This document shows, piece after piece, positions 5,165-5,388 of a stretch of DNA of 5,388 nucleotides. Numbering within the stretch: position 1 is the stretch's first letter; every line of letters begins with the position of its first letter. The position numbers were made by a program, and so were the translations under genes. The notes beneath the pieces are model-generated. The model was given only the letters and a program-made list of their open reading frames with translations, had not been told where the DNA came from and did not search any database. The DNA lies in assembly GCA_002068815.1 (NCBI GenBank), contig MWAC01000305.1:1-5388 (forward strand). Reading direction: 5' to 3'. The DNA comes from Firmicutes bacterium ADurb.Bin467. GTDB lineage: Bacteria; Bacillota; Clostridia; Christensenellales; Aristaeellaceae.

Positions 5165-5238
5165 GCAAAGTGATTTCCGAAATATTACATATAATGCGAA
5201 TCTATGAACAATAAGAGACAAAAAGGTGCAAAGTGATT
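5165..5238. repeat. 11-bp direct repeat, two copies 63 bp apart
   Basis: GCAAAGTGATT occurs at 5165-5175 and again at 5228-5238, start to start 63 bp, close to six helical turns. Similarity continues loosely downstream of each copy (CG, then TATT). Each copy precedes a -10-like box. This arrangement suits a regulator binding twice on the same face of the DNA, or a duplicated promoter segment. It is not explained by coding sequence. Confidence 0.6.
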
Positions 5239-5264
5239 CTTTTCGGCGTATTTTCCTGTATACT
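5190..5264 (+). promoter_or_regulatory. Two candidate -10 boxes upstream of the last gene
   Basis: TATAAT lies at 5190-5195 and TATACT at 5259-5264. Neither has a convincing TTGACA-like box 16-18 nt upstream, so an activator or another sigma factor may be needed. The sequence TATACTAT (5259-5266) also matches 6 of 8 positions of a sigma-E -10 element, but without a good -35. Transcription from the second box would start about 25 nt before the ATG at 5295. Confidence 0.35.
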
Positions 5265-5294
5265 ATTCCCGAAAGGATTGCGGGGAGCGGGAAA

Positions 5295-5388
5295 ATGGAC
5301 AAAAGAGCGGCAAAAAGTCGACGGGAGAGGCGGATCGCGCGGCGCAGGCAAAGGCTGGTCGCGCGCAGCATCATACTGTCCTCCGTGC
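5295..5388 (+). CDS. N-terminus of a basic, probably membrane-directed protein (runs off the right edge)
   Basis: An open frame from ATG 5295 covers 31 codons and continues past the window. GGGGAG (5282-5287) lies 7 nt upstream. The first 25 residues are extremely basic (MDKRAAKSRRERRIARRRQR, then LVARS), and a hydrophobic stretch begins at the very end (IILSSV). That pattern suits a signal-anchor or signal peptide with a cytoplasmic basic N-terminus. The -10-like box at 5259 and the AT-rich upstream region support a new transcription unit. The family cannot be recognised from what is visible. Confidence 0.7.
   Translation, partial: MDKRAAKSRRERRIARRRQRLVARSIILSSV

Larger units (their letters stand above)
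5017..5294. other. 278-bp non-coding region between the terminator and the last gene
   Basis: No open frame here has a ribosome binding site or family-like composition. The left half (5017-5124) is G-rich on the plus strand with several runs of 3-5 G and two short palindromes: GGAAG-gag-CTTCC around 5069-5081, and TTCCC facing GGGAA around 5079-5092. The right half (from about 5155) is markedly AT-richer and looks like promoter DNA, with an 11-bp direct repeat and two -10-like boxes. The left half resembles dispersed intergenic repeats of Clostridia in style, but that can only be tested against the whole genome. Confidence 0.6.

Noticed and set aside
4988..5374. A 128-aa minus-strand frame across the right intergenic region
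   Set aside because: It runs through the intrinsic terminator and across the start of the last gene, has no family resemblance, and its Pro/Ser-rich end is simply the translated G-rich intergenic DNA.

Overview
The window looks like chromosome from a GC-rich, endospore-forming Firmicute, most likely an uncultured member of the class Clostridia. SpoIVA occurs only in endospore formers. DarA and RicT are typical Firmicutes proteins. GC-ending codons dominate: no in-register TTA, CTA or TCA codon occurs in any of the four large genes. No genus can be named from the sequence alone.

Left edge (1-497): the 5' part of a minus-strand gene for a single-pass membrane protein. Its Pro/Thr-rich outer segment ends in perfect 18-bp repeats encoding PTPSAG. 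A 136-bp divergent intergenic region follows. It carries a good vegetative-type promoter for the minus-strand gene and, back to back, a sigma-E-like promoter for spoIVA.

Centre (498-4502): spoIVA (spore coat basement ATPase, 492 aa), then a small promoter region with a long interrupted dyad. After it comes the cluster darA (c-di-AMP-binding PII-like protein), holB (DNA polymerase III delta' subunit) and ricT (Fe-S/PSP1 RNA-processing regulator). This order matches the core of the B. subtilis yaaQ-yaaR-holB-yaaT block, but yaaR is missing. The two halves probably serve different programmes: spoIVA in the mother cell during sporulation, and the darA cluster in vegetative growth.

Right (4503-5016): a self-contained unit with an extended -10 promoter, a leader of about 118 nt that can fold and contains a sequence complementary to the Shine-Dalgarno, a 96-aa double zinc-ribbon protein, and a strong intrinsic terminator with a GCAA loop. 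Position 5017-5294 is non-coding, with G-rich sequence, a hairpin, an 11-bp direct repeat and two -10-like boxes. The window ends in the first 31 codons of a basic, probably membrane-directed protein.

Most coding content is conserved housekeeping or sporulation machinery. I found no convincing evidence of a new multi-gene system. The best leads are regulatory: the leader of the zinc-ribbon gene, the dyad on the darA promoter, and the repeats upstream of the last gene. All assignments come from reading the sequence and recalled family knowledge; no database search was run.
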